Positions 24,567-33,055 of a stretch of 64,000 bases of DNA are shown in pieces. The stretch comes from Amycolatopsis oliviviridis (GTDB lineage: Bacteria > Actinomycetota > Actinomycetes > Mycobacteriales > Pseudonocardiaceae). The stretch covers positions 434,001-498,000 of the forward strand of contig NZ_BNAY01000004.1 in the NCBI RefSeq assembly GCF_014654365.1, read 5' to 3'. Each line of letters starts with the position of its first letter. Position 1 is the first letter of the stretch. The notes below the pieces were generated by a model that had not been told where the DNA came from, did not search any database, and was given only the letters and a program-made list of their open reading frames with translations. The position numbers were made by a program, and so were the translations under genes.

Positions 24567-24713
24567 CTCGCGTGCTTGGAGGCGGATCTCGCGTGATCAG
24601 ATGCCGAACACCCGAGTGCGGTCTCCAGTCACGTGAGTTCCGCCTTCGATCACGCGAGTTCGCCCTTCAAGCACGCGAGATTCGCGTCCCACCACGTGAG
24701 TCACGCTCCCGGC
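24567..24713. repeat. Seven-unit tandem array with exact 21-bp period
   Basis: Octamers related to CACGCGAG begin at 24567, 24588, 24609, 24630, 24651, 24672 and 24693, always 21 bp apart. The first two are CTCGCGTG (inverted), the third is CACCCGAG, and the others are CACGTGAG or CACGCGAG. The 13 bp between octamers varies. The array fills the intergenic space between the convergent M28 and zinc metallopeptidase genes. Confidence 0.8.
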
Positions 24714-24726
24714 CGTACTTCCGGGT

Positions 24727-25647
24727 TCAGCCCAGGTTGTTGGTCGCGAAGGTGTCGCACCGCGCGGGCTGGCCGGTCTGGAAGCCGGTGGTGAACCACT
24801 TCTTCCGCTGCGCCGAGGTGCCGTGGCTGAACTTCGACTCGTCGACCCGGCCGCCGCCGAGCTTGGACTGGATGTAGTCGTCGCCGATCCGCGAAGCGGT
24901 GTCCAGCGCGGAGTCGAGGTCCTGCTGGGTGATCTCGCTGAGCAGCGGCCGACCGGTCTCGGTCGGGCTGGTCGTGGCGTGGTTCGCCCAGACCCCGGCG
25001 TAGCAGTCGGCCTGCAGTTCGAGCCGCACGGAACCCGACGTCGGCCCGCTCCCGGTGCCCTTTTTGGACACTCCGGTGAGGTTCTGCACGTGGTGCCCGT
25101 ATTCGTGGGCCAGCACGTACGCCTCCGCGAACGGACCGCCCTCCGCGCCGAACTTCGTGCGGAGCTCGTTGAAGAACCCGAGGTCGATGTACACCTCGGA
25201 GTCACCGGGGCAGTAGAACGGCCCGACGTCCGAAGTCGCGTTGCCGCAGGCCGTGTTCACGCCGCCGTTGAAGAAGTTGGTGACGGCCTTGCGGTAGGTC
25301 GAACCGGAGCGCTGGAATTCCTGGCCCCAGTAGTCCTGGATCGAGTTGATGATGCCGACGATCGCGCAGTCGTGCTTCCGGTTCGCGTCCGCGCCGGTCT
25401 TGCACTCCTGGGACAGCGAGGTGTTGTCCACCTGCTGTCCGGAGCCCACGGCGCCCAGACCGCCGAGCCCGCCCGAGGACGGGTTGAGGCTCACGCCGCC
25501 GAACTGGGAGATGAGGAAGTAGATGACGAGGCCGACCACGCCGAGCCCGCCGCCGCCGAGTGCCACCCGGCCGCCGATACCGCCACCGCCGCCTCGCAGG
25601 TCCTCGACTTCGGAGGTGTCCAGGCCCGCGCCTTCGTCGAATCGCAC
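24727..25647 (-). CDS. Neutral zinc metallopeptidase, YpfJ family, membrane anchored
   Basis: A 306-residue protein. A Gly-rich cytoplasmic N-terminus (about 1-45) leads to one membrane segment (GVVGLVIYFLISQF, about 53-70) and an external domain. The zinc motif HEYGHHVQNLTG is intact, and SVRLELQADCYAGVWAN carries the expected downstream Glu. It matches the YpfJ/zinc metallopeptidase family (about 290-300 residues). Cysteines in the external domain may form disulfides. The substrate is unknown. Confidence 0.9.
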   Translation of the reverse strand: MRFDEGAGLDTSEVEDLRGGGGGIGGRVALGGGGLGVVGLVIYFLISQFGGVSLNPSSGGLGGLGAVGSGQQVDNTSLSQECKTGADANRKHDCAIVGIINSIQDYWGQEFQRSGSTYRKAVTNFFNGGVNTACGNATSDVGPFYCPGDSEVYIDLGFFNELRTKFGAEGGPFAEAYVLAHEYGHHVQNLTGVSKKGTGSGPTSGSVRLELQADCYAGVWANHATTSPTETGRPLLSEITQQDLDSALDTASRIGDDYIQSKLGGGRVDESKFSHGTSAQRKKWFTTGFQTGQPARCDTFATNNLG

Positions 25648-26181
25648 GGGGGAAGCGTAGCCGGACGGACCCGGATATGCCTGGGTGCGGCCACTCAGCG
25701 CGGCCGCACCCAGGTCTACCGAGGTTGTCTTGTTCTGATCGCCGGTTGGCCGCGATCACCGGGCCGGCGCCGGGCACTGCCGAGGCGGTCGAAGAGGCCG
25801 CGAACCCGAAACAGGCCGGAGTGACGCCGAATGCGCGAGAATGGTCGAGCGCATCTGAGATACCCGCGCTCGTCGCTGTTCACAGTCGCGACCGACCCGG
25901 TCCTTTCCGTTCCGGTCGCGGGGACACAGCAGGCGGTCAACCGCGAGAATCACCCGCCATACCACCACCTGACCCTTCCCGGCTGGGAGCAGGTCCGGCG
26001 ACCTCCTACGGTCCGCCCGATACTTGCCCGACCATCCGCTGACAAGCAGAATGCGCCTTTTCACGCCGAGTCTCAACCTTTTCGTAACCCTCCTTCGGGC
26101 GAATGTTCCACCGGATTTTTCAGGACCGAAAAGTAACCGGCGGGTATGCGCCCGGTGCGATCAACGTTCTACCCTGCGTGG
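25648..26181. other. 534-bp intergenic region without a recognised gene
   Basis: This lies between the divergent zinc metallopeptidase and MarR genes. Small open frames on both strands lack family character and good ribosome sites. The right part (about 26040-26140) is less GC-rich and probably holds the marR promoter. No tRNA or convincing hairpin was seen. Confidence 0.5.
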
Positions 26182-26685
26182 ATGGTGGTGGAACAGAAGG
26201 AAGTGCGCTGGCTGTCGGAGTCCGAGATGGTCGCTTGGCGCTCCTACATCGTCGCCACCATGCGGCTGCGCCAGCGCCTGCACCGGGAACTCTCCGAGCA
26301 CCACGACGTGACCCTCGCCGACTACGAGGTCCTGGTCTGTCTTTCCTCGCAGCCCGACAACCGGATGCGGATGACGGAGCTGGCGAGCATGCTCGGCTCG
26401 ACCAAGAGCAGGCTTTCGCACCAGATGGTCCGGCTGGAGGCCGAGGGCATCATCCGCCGCACCCGCGACCCGGCGGACAAGCGCGGCGTCGTCGCGGAAC
26501 TGACCGGACGCGGCGAGGAACTGCTGAAGGGCGCGGCGCCGACGCATGTCGAAGGCGTCCGAGAACACCTCATCGACCTGCTGGACCCCGAGGAGCAGCA
26601 GGTGCTGGCCAGGGCTTTCGGGCGGGTGCTCGATCACCTGTCGGAGATCGACGGGCTGCCGCGCCTGCCGCCGATCACTTCCTGA
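26182..26685 (+). CDS. MarR-family transcriptional regulator
   Basis: A 167-residue winged-helix protein. RLRQRLHRELSEHHDVTLADYEVLV opens the DNA-binding domain, MTELASMLGSTKSRLSHQMVRLEAEG is the helix-turn-helix, and RTRDPADKRGVVAELT is the wing. MarR proteins bind DNA as dimers and often answer phenolic ligands or oxidation. The ATG at 26182 was chosen; the longer frame from 26146 adds 12 atypical residues. The 3' end overlaps the convergent sigma factor gene by 11 bp. The target is unknown. Confidence 0.88.
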   Translation: MVVEQKEVRWLSESEMVAWRSYIVATMRLRQRLHRELSEHHDVTLADYEVLVCLSSQPDNRMRMTELASMLGSTKSRLSHQMVRLEAEGIIRRTRDPADKRGVVAELTGRGEELLKGAAPTHVEGVREHLIDLLDPEEQQVLARAFGRVLDHLSEIDGLPRLPPITS

Positions 26686-27829
26686 CGGCGTTGATCCGCG
26701 CGGCCTGCCGCGTCAGGTGGGCGCGTTCGGCCAGGTCGGCCGCCTTGCCGGCGGCTTCGGCGTAGAGCCGCGCCGCCGTCGCCAGGTCGCCGTCGCGCTC
26801 GTGGAGATACGCCGCCACCGCCGCGTGCCGGGGCAGCGAGTCGTCCAGTTCCGCGAGCGCGGCCAGCCCCGCGCGCGGACCGTCCGCCTCGCCGACGGCC
26901 ACCGCGCGGTTCAGCCGCACGATCGGGCTGCCGGTCAGGCGCGCGAGTTCGTCGTACCACTCGACGATCTGCACCCAGTCGGTCTCCTCGGCGGCGGGCG
27001 CGTCGGCGTGGAGCGCCGCGATCGCGGCCTGTGCCTGGAACTCGCCCAGGCTGTCGCGGGCCAGCGCCGCCCGCAGGATCTCGACGCCCTCGGCGATCAG
27101 CCGCGTGTCCCACTCGCCGCGGTCCTGTTCGGCGAGCGGCACCAGTTCGCCGCCGGGTCCCGTCCGGGCGGCGCGCCGGGCGTGGTGGAGCAGCATGAGG
27201 GCGAGCAGCCCCGCGACCTCGGGATGGTCGATCGCGGCCGCGAGCCGCCGGGTGAGCCGGATGGCCTCGGCGGCGAGGTCGACGTCGCCGGAGTAGCCCT
27301 CGTTGAAGACCAGGTAGAGCACGCGGAGCACGGTGGCGACGTCGCCCGCCTGGTCGAAGCGCACTCCGGACACGGTGCGCTTGGCCCGGCTGATGCGCTG
27401 CGCCATGGTCGCTTCGGGCACGAGGTAGGCCTGGGCGATCTGGCGGGTGGTCAGCCCGCCGACGGCGCGCAAGGTGAGCGCGACCGCCGAAGACGGCGTC
27501 AGCGACGGGTGCGCGCACAGGAAGTAGAGCTGCAGCGTGTCGTCCACCGCGGGGACGGGTCCGGGCTCCGGCTCTTCGTCGACGAGATCTTCGCGGCGGC
27601 GCCGGGCGGCGTCCGACTTCGCCATGTCGAGGAACTTGCGCCAGGCGACGGTGACGAGCCAGCCCTTCGGGTCCTTCGGCCGGTCGCCGGGCCAGACGCG
27701 GACGGCCTCGATCAGCGCTTCCTGCACGGCGTCTTCGGCCGCCGCGAAGTCGGCTCCGCGGCGGACGAGGATCCCGAGGACGTTCGGGGTGAGGCTCCGG
27801 AGCAGCGCCTCGTCCAGTTCGGCGTTCAC
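26675..27829 (-). CDS. ECF sigma factor with long C-terminal extension (ECF42 type)
   Basis: A 384-residue sigma-70 family protein. Region 2 is at about 1-75 (AAAEDAVQEALIEAVRVWP, PKGWLVTVAWRKFLD) and region 4 at about 110-170 (GGLTTRQIAQAYLVPEATMAQRISRAK). A helical, TPR-like C-terminal extension of over 200 residues follows. This layout with an adjacent DGPF/YCII gene defines the ECF42 group, which lacks a classical anti-sigma factor. The GTG start at 27829 overlaps the DGPF gene stop (GTGA), so the two are coupled. Confidence 0.9.
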   Translation of the reverse strand: MNAELDEALLRSLTPNVLGILVRRGADFAAAEDAVQEALIEAVRVWPGDRPKDPKGWLVTVAWRKFLDMAKSDAARRRREDLVDEEPEPGPVPAVDDTLQLYFLCAHPSLTPSSAVALTLRAVGGLTTRQIAQAYLVPEATMAQRISRAKRTVSGVRFDQAGDVATVLRVLYLVFNEGYSGDVDLAAEAIRLTRRLAAAIDHPEVAGLLALMLLHHARRAARTGPGGELVPLAEQDRGEWDTRLIAEGVEILRAALARDSLGEFQAQAAIAALHADAPAAEETDWVQIVEWYDELARLTGSPIVRLNRAVAVGEADGPRAGLAALAELDDSLPRHAAVAAYLHERDGDLATAARLYAEAAGKAADLAERAHLTRQAARINAVRK

Positions 27830-28233
27830 TCCGTGATGATGAGCTGCTCGCTGAACAGCGGACGCAGTTCGAGCCATTCGTGGATCGGTTTCCCGCCCGC
27901 GCCCGGAGCGGCCGACAGCTCGCCCGCCAGTTCCAGCGCTCGCTCGTAGCTGTCGACGTCGATCATCATCCAGCCCGCGATGAGGTCCTTGGTCTCGGCG
28001 AAGGGCCCGTCGGTGACCGGCGGCTTGCCTTCGCCGTCGTAGCGGACGAAGGTGCCTTCGGGGGCGATGGCCTGCTCGCCGACGAACTCGCCGGACTCCT
28101 GGAGCCGGATCGCGAAGTCCCTCATGTACTTCATGTGCGCCGTGATCTCCTCCGGCGCCCATTGGTCCATTGGGATGTCGTTCACCGCCGCCGGAGCGCC
28201 GCGGTAGTGCTTGAGCAGCAAGTACTTGGGCAT
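27826..28233 (-). CDS. YCII/DGPF-domain protein, partner of the ECF sigma factor
   Basis: A 135-residue YCII-related protein: KYLLLKHYRG at the start, VTDGPFAETKDLIAGW with the DGPF signature, and a ferredoxin-like alpha/beta pattern. DGPF proteins accompany ECF42/ECF41-type sigma factors; their exact role is not settled. It is first in a two-gene minus-strand operon, and its stop overlaps the sigma factor start. Confidence 0.88.
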   Translation of the reverse strand: MPKYLLLKHYRGAPAAVNDIPMDQWAPEEITAHMKYMRDFAIRLQESGEFVGEQAIAPEGTFVRYDGEGKPPVTDGPFAETKDLIAGWMMIDVDSYERALELAGELSAAPGAGGKPIHEWLELRPLFSEQLIITE

Positions 28234-28352
28234 GCCCGAAGACTAGGCTGTCTGCCGGTCTTTCTGCCTGGTGGTCTATACATCCGATCTCTAGCCTTCT
28301 CTTCGCGACAGTTCGAGAAGTGTGCGTTTCTTCATCGCGAAAGGAAGAGCAC

Positions 28353-30128
28353 TTGTCCAGAACAAAACGACGCTACGCCGGTGCGCTGGTGACCGTCGGC
28401 CTCATCTGTGGCTTGCTCGTGGGGGAGACCGCGGGAGCCGCCGCCTCCGACGACTCGCTCGCGTTCACCGCCAGGTCACTGCCGCCCGGCGCGACCGCGG
28501 TGCCCCCGCTCGCTCCCACCGTCGTTCAGGCGCAGATCGCCGCCAACCCGGTGGTCTGCGAGGGCGACGGGGTTTCCGGCAAGCGCATCGAGCTGGTCTA
28601 CGTCCGGGAGGCCGGTCAGCCCGACCGGTACACGACCGTCGTGCCGTCCCTGCGCGCCTACGCGTCCGGGATGGACGACTCGTTCAACGACAGCGCCGCG
28701 GTGACCGGCGCCAGCAGGCACATCCGGTATGTGACGACCGCCGGCGCGGGCTGTCAGGTCGCCGTCGCCAACCTCGTCGTGCCCGACGGCACCTACCAGA
28801 CCGGCGCGATCCGCGATCGCGCCATCCAGGCCGGCTACTACAACGCCGACCGCGACTACATCCTGTTCTCCGACAACCCGCTCACCTGTGCCGGCACCTG
28901 GGGCGACAGCGACGACCAGCCCGGTCCGGCCAACGCCTTCAACAACGGCAGGCACTACACGGAGATCGCCGTGCCCTGCTGGGGCGCCAACGCCGCGGGC
29001 CACGAACTCGGCCACATGCTCGGCGCGGTCCTGCCCGGGGCCCCGCACTACCAGGGCGGCGGGCACTGCTCCCAGGAATGGGACCTGATGTGTTACGGCG
29101 ACACCCAGTCCTTCGACTGCACGCAGCGCGACTACGACCGGCTGCTGGACTGCGGCAACGACGACTACTTCAGCACGAACCCCGTCCCCGGCAGCTGGCT
29201 CGCCACGCATTGGAATGTCGCCAACAGCGCCTTCCTGATCAAGAAGGACACCCCGGACAACGACGACGGGCACGCCCAAGGCGGGAAGACCTACGTCATC
29301 ACCGGCGCGAACGGTGACGCGATCGACGTCATCGGTTCGGCGACCGGCGGGCTCGTGAACCTCAGCAAGCGGGCGCGGACCGACTCGACGAGCCAGAAGT
29401 GGATCCTCGGGTACAACACCGGTCTGCAGCTCGTCAACGCCAACAGCCAGCTGTGCGCCGACAGCGCCCAGAGCGGGACGGCTCCCGGCACGCAGATCCT
29501 CCAGTACAACTGCAACGGCCAGAACGGCATGCGGTGGGTGTTCCAGCCGCTCGGCAACGGCAAGGTGGCGATCTTCAACTACCTGACGGGCTTCGCGATC
29601 ACCGACGGCGGCGCGTATCCGGCGCCGCTCGTCCAGCAGCCCTACACCGGCGCGGCGAACCAGCAGTGGACGCTGAACCCCATCGCCGACCCCGGTCCGC
29701 AGGCGGGCAAGAAGTACTACCTGTCCGTCGCGACCAACGGCAACAGCGCGGCCGTGGTCGACGGCTCGACGTCCGCGGGCGCGAAGATCACCAACGTGGC
29801 CAGGCAGAACGACAACGGCCAGAAATGGAAGCTCACCGACGCGGGCGGCGGGTACTGGAAGATCGTCAACGAGCGCAGCGGCCAGTGCGTGCGGCCGGTC
29901 TCCGGCAGTACGGCGGACGGCGCTCAGCTCGAACAGACGCACTGCGGCTCGGCCACGAATCAGCAGTGGAAGCTGCTCCGGAGCGCCGACACGCGCTATG
30001 GACTGGTGAACCGGGCCAGTTCGCTGGCGGTGCGGCAGGTCAACAACGGCACGGCTTCGATCCTGGAACAGCGGCCCTTCGCGGGCGGCCGTAGCGACGA
30101 GACGGTCTGGGCCTTCGTGCCCGCCTGA
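28353..30128 (+). CDS. Secreted metalloprotease-like protein with ricin-type lectin repeats
   Basis: A 591-residue exported protein. The TTG at 28353 was chosen because AAAGGAAG lies just upstream and it gives a clean signal peptide (LSRTKRRYAGALVTVGLICG, cleavage after AGAAAS). The middle domain has HELGHMLG (about residues 216-223) and the later DLMCYGD, which resemble a metzincin zinc site and Met-turn, with paired cysteines. The C-terminal 270 residues carry two ricin B-type repeats with QKW/QQW motifs (TSQKWILGY, NQQWTLNP, GQKWKLTD, NQQWKLL). It probably binds a polysaccharide and cuts attached protein. Confidence 0.82.
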   Translation: MSRTKRRYAGALVTVGLICGLLVGETAGAAASDDSLAFTARSLPPGATAVPPLAPTVVQAQIAANPVVCEGDGVSGKRIELVYVREAGQPDRYTTVVPSLRAYASGMDDSFNDSAAVTGASRHIRYVTTAGAGCQVAVANLVVPDGTYQTGAIRDRAIQAGYYNADRDYILFSDNPLTCAGTWGDSDDQPGPANAFNNGRHYTEIAVPCWGANAAGHELGHMLGAVLPGAPHYQGGGHCSQEWDLMCYGDTQSFDCTQRDYDRLLDCGNDDYFSTNPVPGSWLATHWNVANSAFLIKKDTPDNDDGHAQGGKTYVITGANGDAIDVIGSATGGLVNLSKRARTDSTSQKWILGYNTGLQLVNANSQLCADSAQSGTAPGTQILQYNCNGQNGMRWVFQPLGNGKVAIFNYLTGFAITDGGAYPAPLVQQPYTGAANQQWTLNPIADPGPQAGKKYYLSVATNGNSAAVVDGSTSAGAKITNVARQNDNGQKWKLTDAGGGYWKIVNERSGQCVRPVSGSTADGAQLEQTHCGSATNQQWKLLRSADTRYGLVNRASSLAVRQVNNGTASILEQRPFAGGRSDETVWAFVPA

Positions 30129-30134
30129 TCCGGA

Positions 30135-30176
30135 ACGGAAAGCGCCCCAGGTCCGCGGACCTGGGGCGCTTTCCGT
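30135..30176. terminator. 42-bp perfect palindrome terminator
   Basis: ACGGAAAGCGCCCCAGGTCC followed by its exact complement, with essentially no loop. It sits 7 bp after the lectin-protease stop and 11 bp past the tRNA-Ser 3' end on the other strand, so it can act for both. Confidence 0.78.
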
Positions 30177-30186
30177 CGGTCAAGAC

Positions 30187-30275
30187 TGGCGGTAGCGGTG
30201 GGATTCGAACCCACGGAGGACAGAGCCCTCGCATGTTTTCAAGACATGTTCCTTCGGCCGCTCGGACACGCTACC
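30187..30275 (-). tRNA. tRNA-Ser (anticodon UGA)
   Basis: A class II tRNA on the minus strand. The acceptor stem is GGTAGCG/CGCTACC with discriminator G and an encoded CCA (30189-30187). A D-arm TCCGAGCGGCCGAAGGA and an anticodon loop CTTGAAA (TGA) follow. There is a long variable arm and the T-loop GGTTCGAATCC. Confidence 0.95.
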
Positions 30276-30333
30276 GCTGTCGAGGGTATCCGACGGGCCT
30301 TTGCCGGAACGCTTCGGATGTGGTCGAAGTCCG

Positions 30334-30714
30334 CTAGTCGAAGTCCCACTCGGTCGCGATGCCGACGATGACGAACAGCAGCACGAGACCGACGATGATC
30401 GCGACGCCGAGGTAGCCGATGATGATCGCCGCGAGCGCCATCCCCTGGCCGCCCGCCTCGCCGCGTTTGGCCTTCGCGTGCGCGATGTGCCCCATGATGA
30501 CGCCGATCAGCGACGGCAGCCCGCTGCACACCACCAGGCTGGCGATCGACACGATCAGCGCCGCGATCGCCAGGCCCTGGTCCTGAGGCGGCATCGCGGG
30601 GCCGTACCCGTAACCCGGCGGCGGGTACGGCTGACCGTACGGGGGTTGCTGGCCGTACGGGGGTTGCTGGCCGTAAGGCTGCTGCTGACCGTAGGGGTCT
30701 TGCGGGTATGTCAC
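30334..30714 (-). CDS. DUF4190-type small membrane protein
   Basis: A 126-residue protein. A Pro/Tyr/Gln-rich N-terminus with repeated PYGQQ units (about 1-45) precedes two long hydrophobic segments (GLAIAALIVSIASLVVCSGL and AAIIIGYLGVAIIVGLVLLF). The GVIMGHIA motif between them is typical of DUF4190 proteins. The N-terminal repeats are mirrored in the DNA as 18-21-bp repeats (about 30630-30690). It stands alone near tRNA-Ser. No function is known. Confidence 0.85.
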   Translation of the reverse strand: MTYPQDPYGQQQPYGQQPPYGQQPPYGQPYPPPGYGYGPAMPPQDQGLAIAALIVSIASLVVCSGLPSLIGVIMGHIAHAKAKRGEAGGQGMALAAIIIGYLGVAIIVGLVLLFVIVGIATEWDFD

Positions 30715-30742
30715 CGGCTCACCGTAACCGCCAGGGCTTGGT

Positions 30743-31030
30743 TCAGGACGCTTGACTCTTCGCGGCCTTCGCGGCGATCCGCGCCTGGACCTCGGGACGG
30801 CGCAGCGGCGGCACCGTCGCCGGCGGCTGACGGCGTGCGGGCAGTTCGGTCAGCAGCCGCCTGGTGATCTCGGTGATCTCGGCGACGGCGGCCTCGAACG
30901 GCTCGCGGGTGGCGTCGGACAGGCTCTGCACCCCGGACACCTTGCGGACGTACTGGCGGGCGGCGGCCTCGATCTCGTCCGGCGTCGCCGCCGGCTCCAG
31001 GCCTCGAAGCGTGGTGATGTTCCGGCACAT
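30743..31030 (-). CDS. DUF2277 family protein
   Basis: A 95-residue protein that begins with the family's invariant-looking MCRNITTLRGLEPAATPDEI. Helices follow, with VRKVSGVQSLSDATREPFE and a basic C-terminal tail. The ATG at 31030 was chosen because it begins the conserved MCRNI. Small cytosolic protein of unknown function. It forms a minus-strand pair with the DUF4190 gene, 28 bp apart. Confidence 0.88.
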   Translation of the reverse strand: MCRNITTLRGLEPAATPDEIEAAARQYVRKVSGVQSLSDATREPFEAAVAEITEITRRLLTELPARRQPPATVPPLRRPEVQARIAAKAAKSQAS

Positions 31031-31143
31031 GCCCCGATGGTACGTCCGGCCACCGACGTTTCCGGGCGCTTCGATCACACTGTCGGTTAGAAGCTGCCCT
31101 GGTTCGTTGACGCCGAAAAACGTGCGAAGGCACCCTCGGCGGA

Positions 31144-32088
31144 GTGCCCCTCAGACCCCGCTCTCTTCGCCGTGCGCCCGTCGAGCCGCTCCCCGAACCG
31201 GCCGAGCCCTCCCCGATCCCGGAACAGGTCTGGCAGCGCGTCCCGATCGACGCCCTGATCGACCTCGTCACCGAAGTCTTCACCGCGCACGACCTGCCGT
31301 GGTCCCGTGCCCGGATGGCCGCCGAGGCACTGTGCCACGGCGACCTCACCGGAACCCCGGAATCGGGGGTCGCCGAACTGACCCGGCTGCATCTGCCGCT
31401 GCTGGTCAACGGCCTGGTGCGGCCGAGGGCCGAACCGCTGATGATCGCCGACCGCGGTGCCGCCGCCCTGATCGACTACCGCCGCGCGCCGGGGCTGTGG
31501 GCCGTCGGCGACGCGATGGACCGGGCGGTGTCCCGCGCGGGCCGCTACGGCGTGGGGCTCATGTCGGTCCGCGGCGTCGGGCCGTTCGGTCGCGCCGGGC
31601 ATCACGCCGCGAGGGCGTTGCCGCACACCATGATCGGGCTCGTCATGGCGGCGGGCGGGGAACGCGGGACGGCCGCGAACCCGCTCGGCATGGCCGCCCC
31701 CGCCGGCGCGTATCCCGAATTCGTCCTCGACATGGACACGCTGGCGGATGTCGACAGCGCCGCCGTTGCCGGTTTCGCGCTGCTGGTCGAGATCTTCGCC
31801 GGGGTGCTTTCCGGTGTCGGCGACCACGATCACGACACCGGCCTGCTGGTGATGGCCATCGCGCCGACGACGCTGCGCAGCGCCGACGGGTTCTACAAGG
31901 CCGCGAGCGCGTTGTTCGGCAGCCTGCTCGGCTGGGAGGGCGGCACCCCGGTCCGCTACCCCGGCTGGCGCGAGGCGCAATACCTCGAACAGTGCCAGGC
32001 ACTGGGCGTCCCGCTGAACGAGCCGGTGCACCGCGAACTCGAAGACCTCGCGAAGGCGCTGAGATTGCCGGGCTTCACTGGTCGGTGA
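31144..32088 (+). CDS. LDH2/malate-lactate dehydrogenase family protein, probably inactive
   Basis: A 314-residue protein with the fold signature of the LDH2 (YlbC/DpkA-like) NAD(P) oxidoreductases: ALIDLVTEVFTAHDL near the start and ANPLGMAAPAGAYPEFVLDM in the middle. Two catalytic elements are altered. The usual Ser-His-Gly-Val-x-Arg-Leu is ESGVAEL (73-79), and the usual SNHFG-AAGYYA segment reads GVGPFGRAGHHA. It is also somewhat shorter than normal. The GTG at 31144 has only a weak ribosome site, and the Pro-rich first 28 residues may not be real. Probably a non-catalytic paralogue. Confidence 0.72.
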   Translation: MPLRPRSLRRAPVEPLPEPAEPSPIPEQVWQRVPIDALIDLVTEVFTAHDLPWSRARMAAEALCHGDLTGTPESGVAELTRLHLPLLVNGLVRPRAEPLMIADRGAAALIDYRRAPGLWAVGDAMDRAVSRAGRYGVGLMSVRGVGPFGRAGHHAARALPHTMIGLVMAAGGERGTAANPLGMAAPAGAYPEFVLDMDTLADVDSAAVAGFALLVEIFAGVLSGVGDHDHDTGLLVMAIAPTTLRSADGFYKAASALFGSLLGWEGGTPVRYPGWREAQYLEQCQALGVPLNEPVHRELEDLAKALRLPGFTGR

Positions 32089-32201
32089 TCGTGTCGCCGC
32101 TCGCCGGCGAAATTCGTCTTGGCGGCGATTGTGCCGTCCCGCTCGGTGTCTCTTCTCTGGTTTGATTATCGGTTCGAGGAGACGGTGCCAGAGGGGGAAC
32201 G

Positions 32202-32918
32202 ATGGCGGCCGATCAGCGTGCGGTGAGCGATGAGCGGACGTGGCGGGACCCGGTCCCCGAGTGCGAACCGGGTGCCTTCTGGGAGACCTTGGGGCCGGAC
32301 GACCGGCGGGCGATGAGCGCCGCCGGGACACCCCGGTCGGTTCCGCGCGGGGCCGAGATCTGCACGCAAGGCAGCCCGTCGTCCACCGTCCATCTCCTGT
32401 GCGCCGGTTCGGCGGAGGTCTTCCGCCAGGACGCGGACGGTATCCGCACCATCCTGGCCAGGCGAAGGCCGGGACAGCTGATCGGCGAGATGTCGGCGGT
32501 CGACGGATCGCCCGCCTCGGCGACGGTGCGGACGCTGTCCGCCTCGGTGTTCCTGGTGATCCCGGCCGCCCGGTTCGTGGGACTGTGTCACGCGCGGCCC
32601 GGGATCACCTGGACCGTCCTCCAGACCGCCGTCGCCCGGCTGAGGGACAGTGACGATCAGCGGCAGCAGTACCGGCTCGACGTCCGCGAGCGCACCATTC
32701 TCTGCCTGCTCTCGATCGCCGAGGACGCCCGTCCCGAGGGCGTTCGCGTGCCGATCACGCTCACTCAGCGACAGCTCGCCGACATGGTGCCCGCGTCGCT
32801 GCCCTCGGTGACCCGGATCCTGGAGGACCTCCGCGAGGCAGGCGCGCTCCGCACCGGCAGGGGTCGGATGATCGTCGAAACCGACCTGCTGCGTTCGCTC
32901 GTCCGGCCCGGTTCCTGA
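32202..32918 (+). CDS. Crp/Fnr-family transcriptional regulator
   Basis: A 238-residue protein. The cyclic-nucleotide-binding-like beta roll (about 35-145) includes RGAEICTQGSPSSTVHLLCAG, GQLIGEMSAVDGSPASATV and a dimer helix. The C-terminal winged helix has TQRQLADMVPASLPSVTRILEDLREAG. The phosphate-binding cassette GEMSAVDGSPASA has Ser-Ala in place of the usual Arg-Thr/Ser, so cAMP may not be the ligand. GAGGGGGAACG precedes the ATG. The downstream neighbour is a 29-residue peptide gene. Confidence 0.88.
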   Translation: MAADQRAVSDERTWRDPVPECEPGAFWETLGPDDRRAMSAAGTPRSVPRGAEICTQGSPSSTVHLLCAGSAEVFRQDADGIRTILARRRPGQLIGEMSAVDGSPASATVRTLSASVFLVIPAARFVGLCHARPGITWTVLQTAVARLRDSDDQRQQYRLDVRERTILCLLSIAEDARPEGVRVPITLTQRQLADMVPASLPSVTRILEDLREAGALRTGRGRMIVETDLLRSLVRPGS

Positions 32919-32927
32919 ATTCCCCGA

Positions 32928-32947
32928 TCCGCATCATCTGATGTGGA
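32928..32947 (+). promoter_or_regulatory. Small inverted repeat before a possible promoter
   Basis: TCCGCATCA TC TGATGTGGA, 9-bp arms with one mismatch, just after the Crp-like gene. TAAATT at 32967-32972 could be a -10 box for the peptide gene at 33056. The repeat could be an operator or a weak terminator. Confidence 0.3.
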
Positions 32948-33055
32948 AAGCCGCTCCCCGCCGTCCTAAATTCGTCTCAGCGAGTCGATCGAATGATCCG
33001 ACGAGGTCTGCGGCCCGAACGATCCGGACCTCCGACCCTTCCGTGAGGTGAATCG

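Noticed and set aside
24567..24713. CRISPR array
   Set aside because: The repeat core is only 8 bp with a 13-bp variable part and two inverted units. There are no spacers of constant length longer than 20 bp and no cas genes.
25648..26181. Small proteins in the 534-bp gap before marR
   Set aside because: Several frames exist but none has a good ribosome site, codon bias or recognisable sequence.
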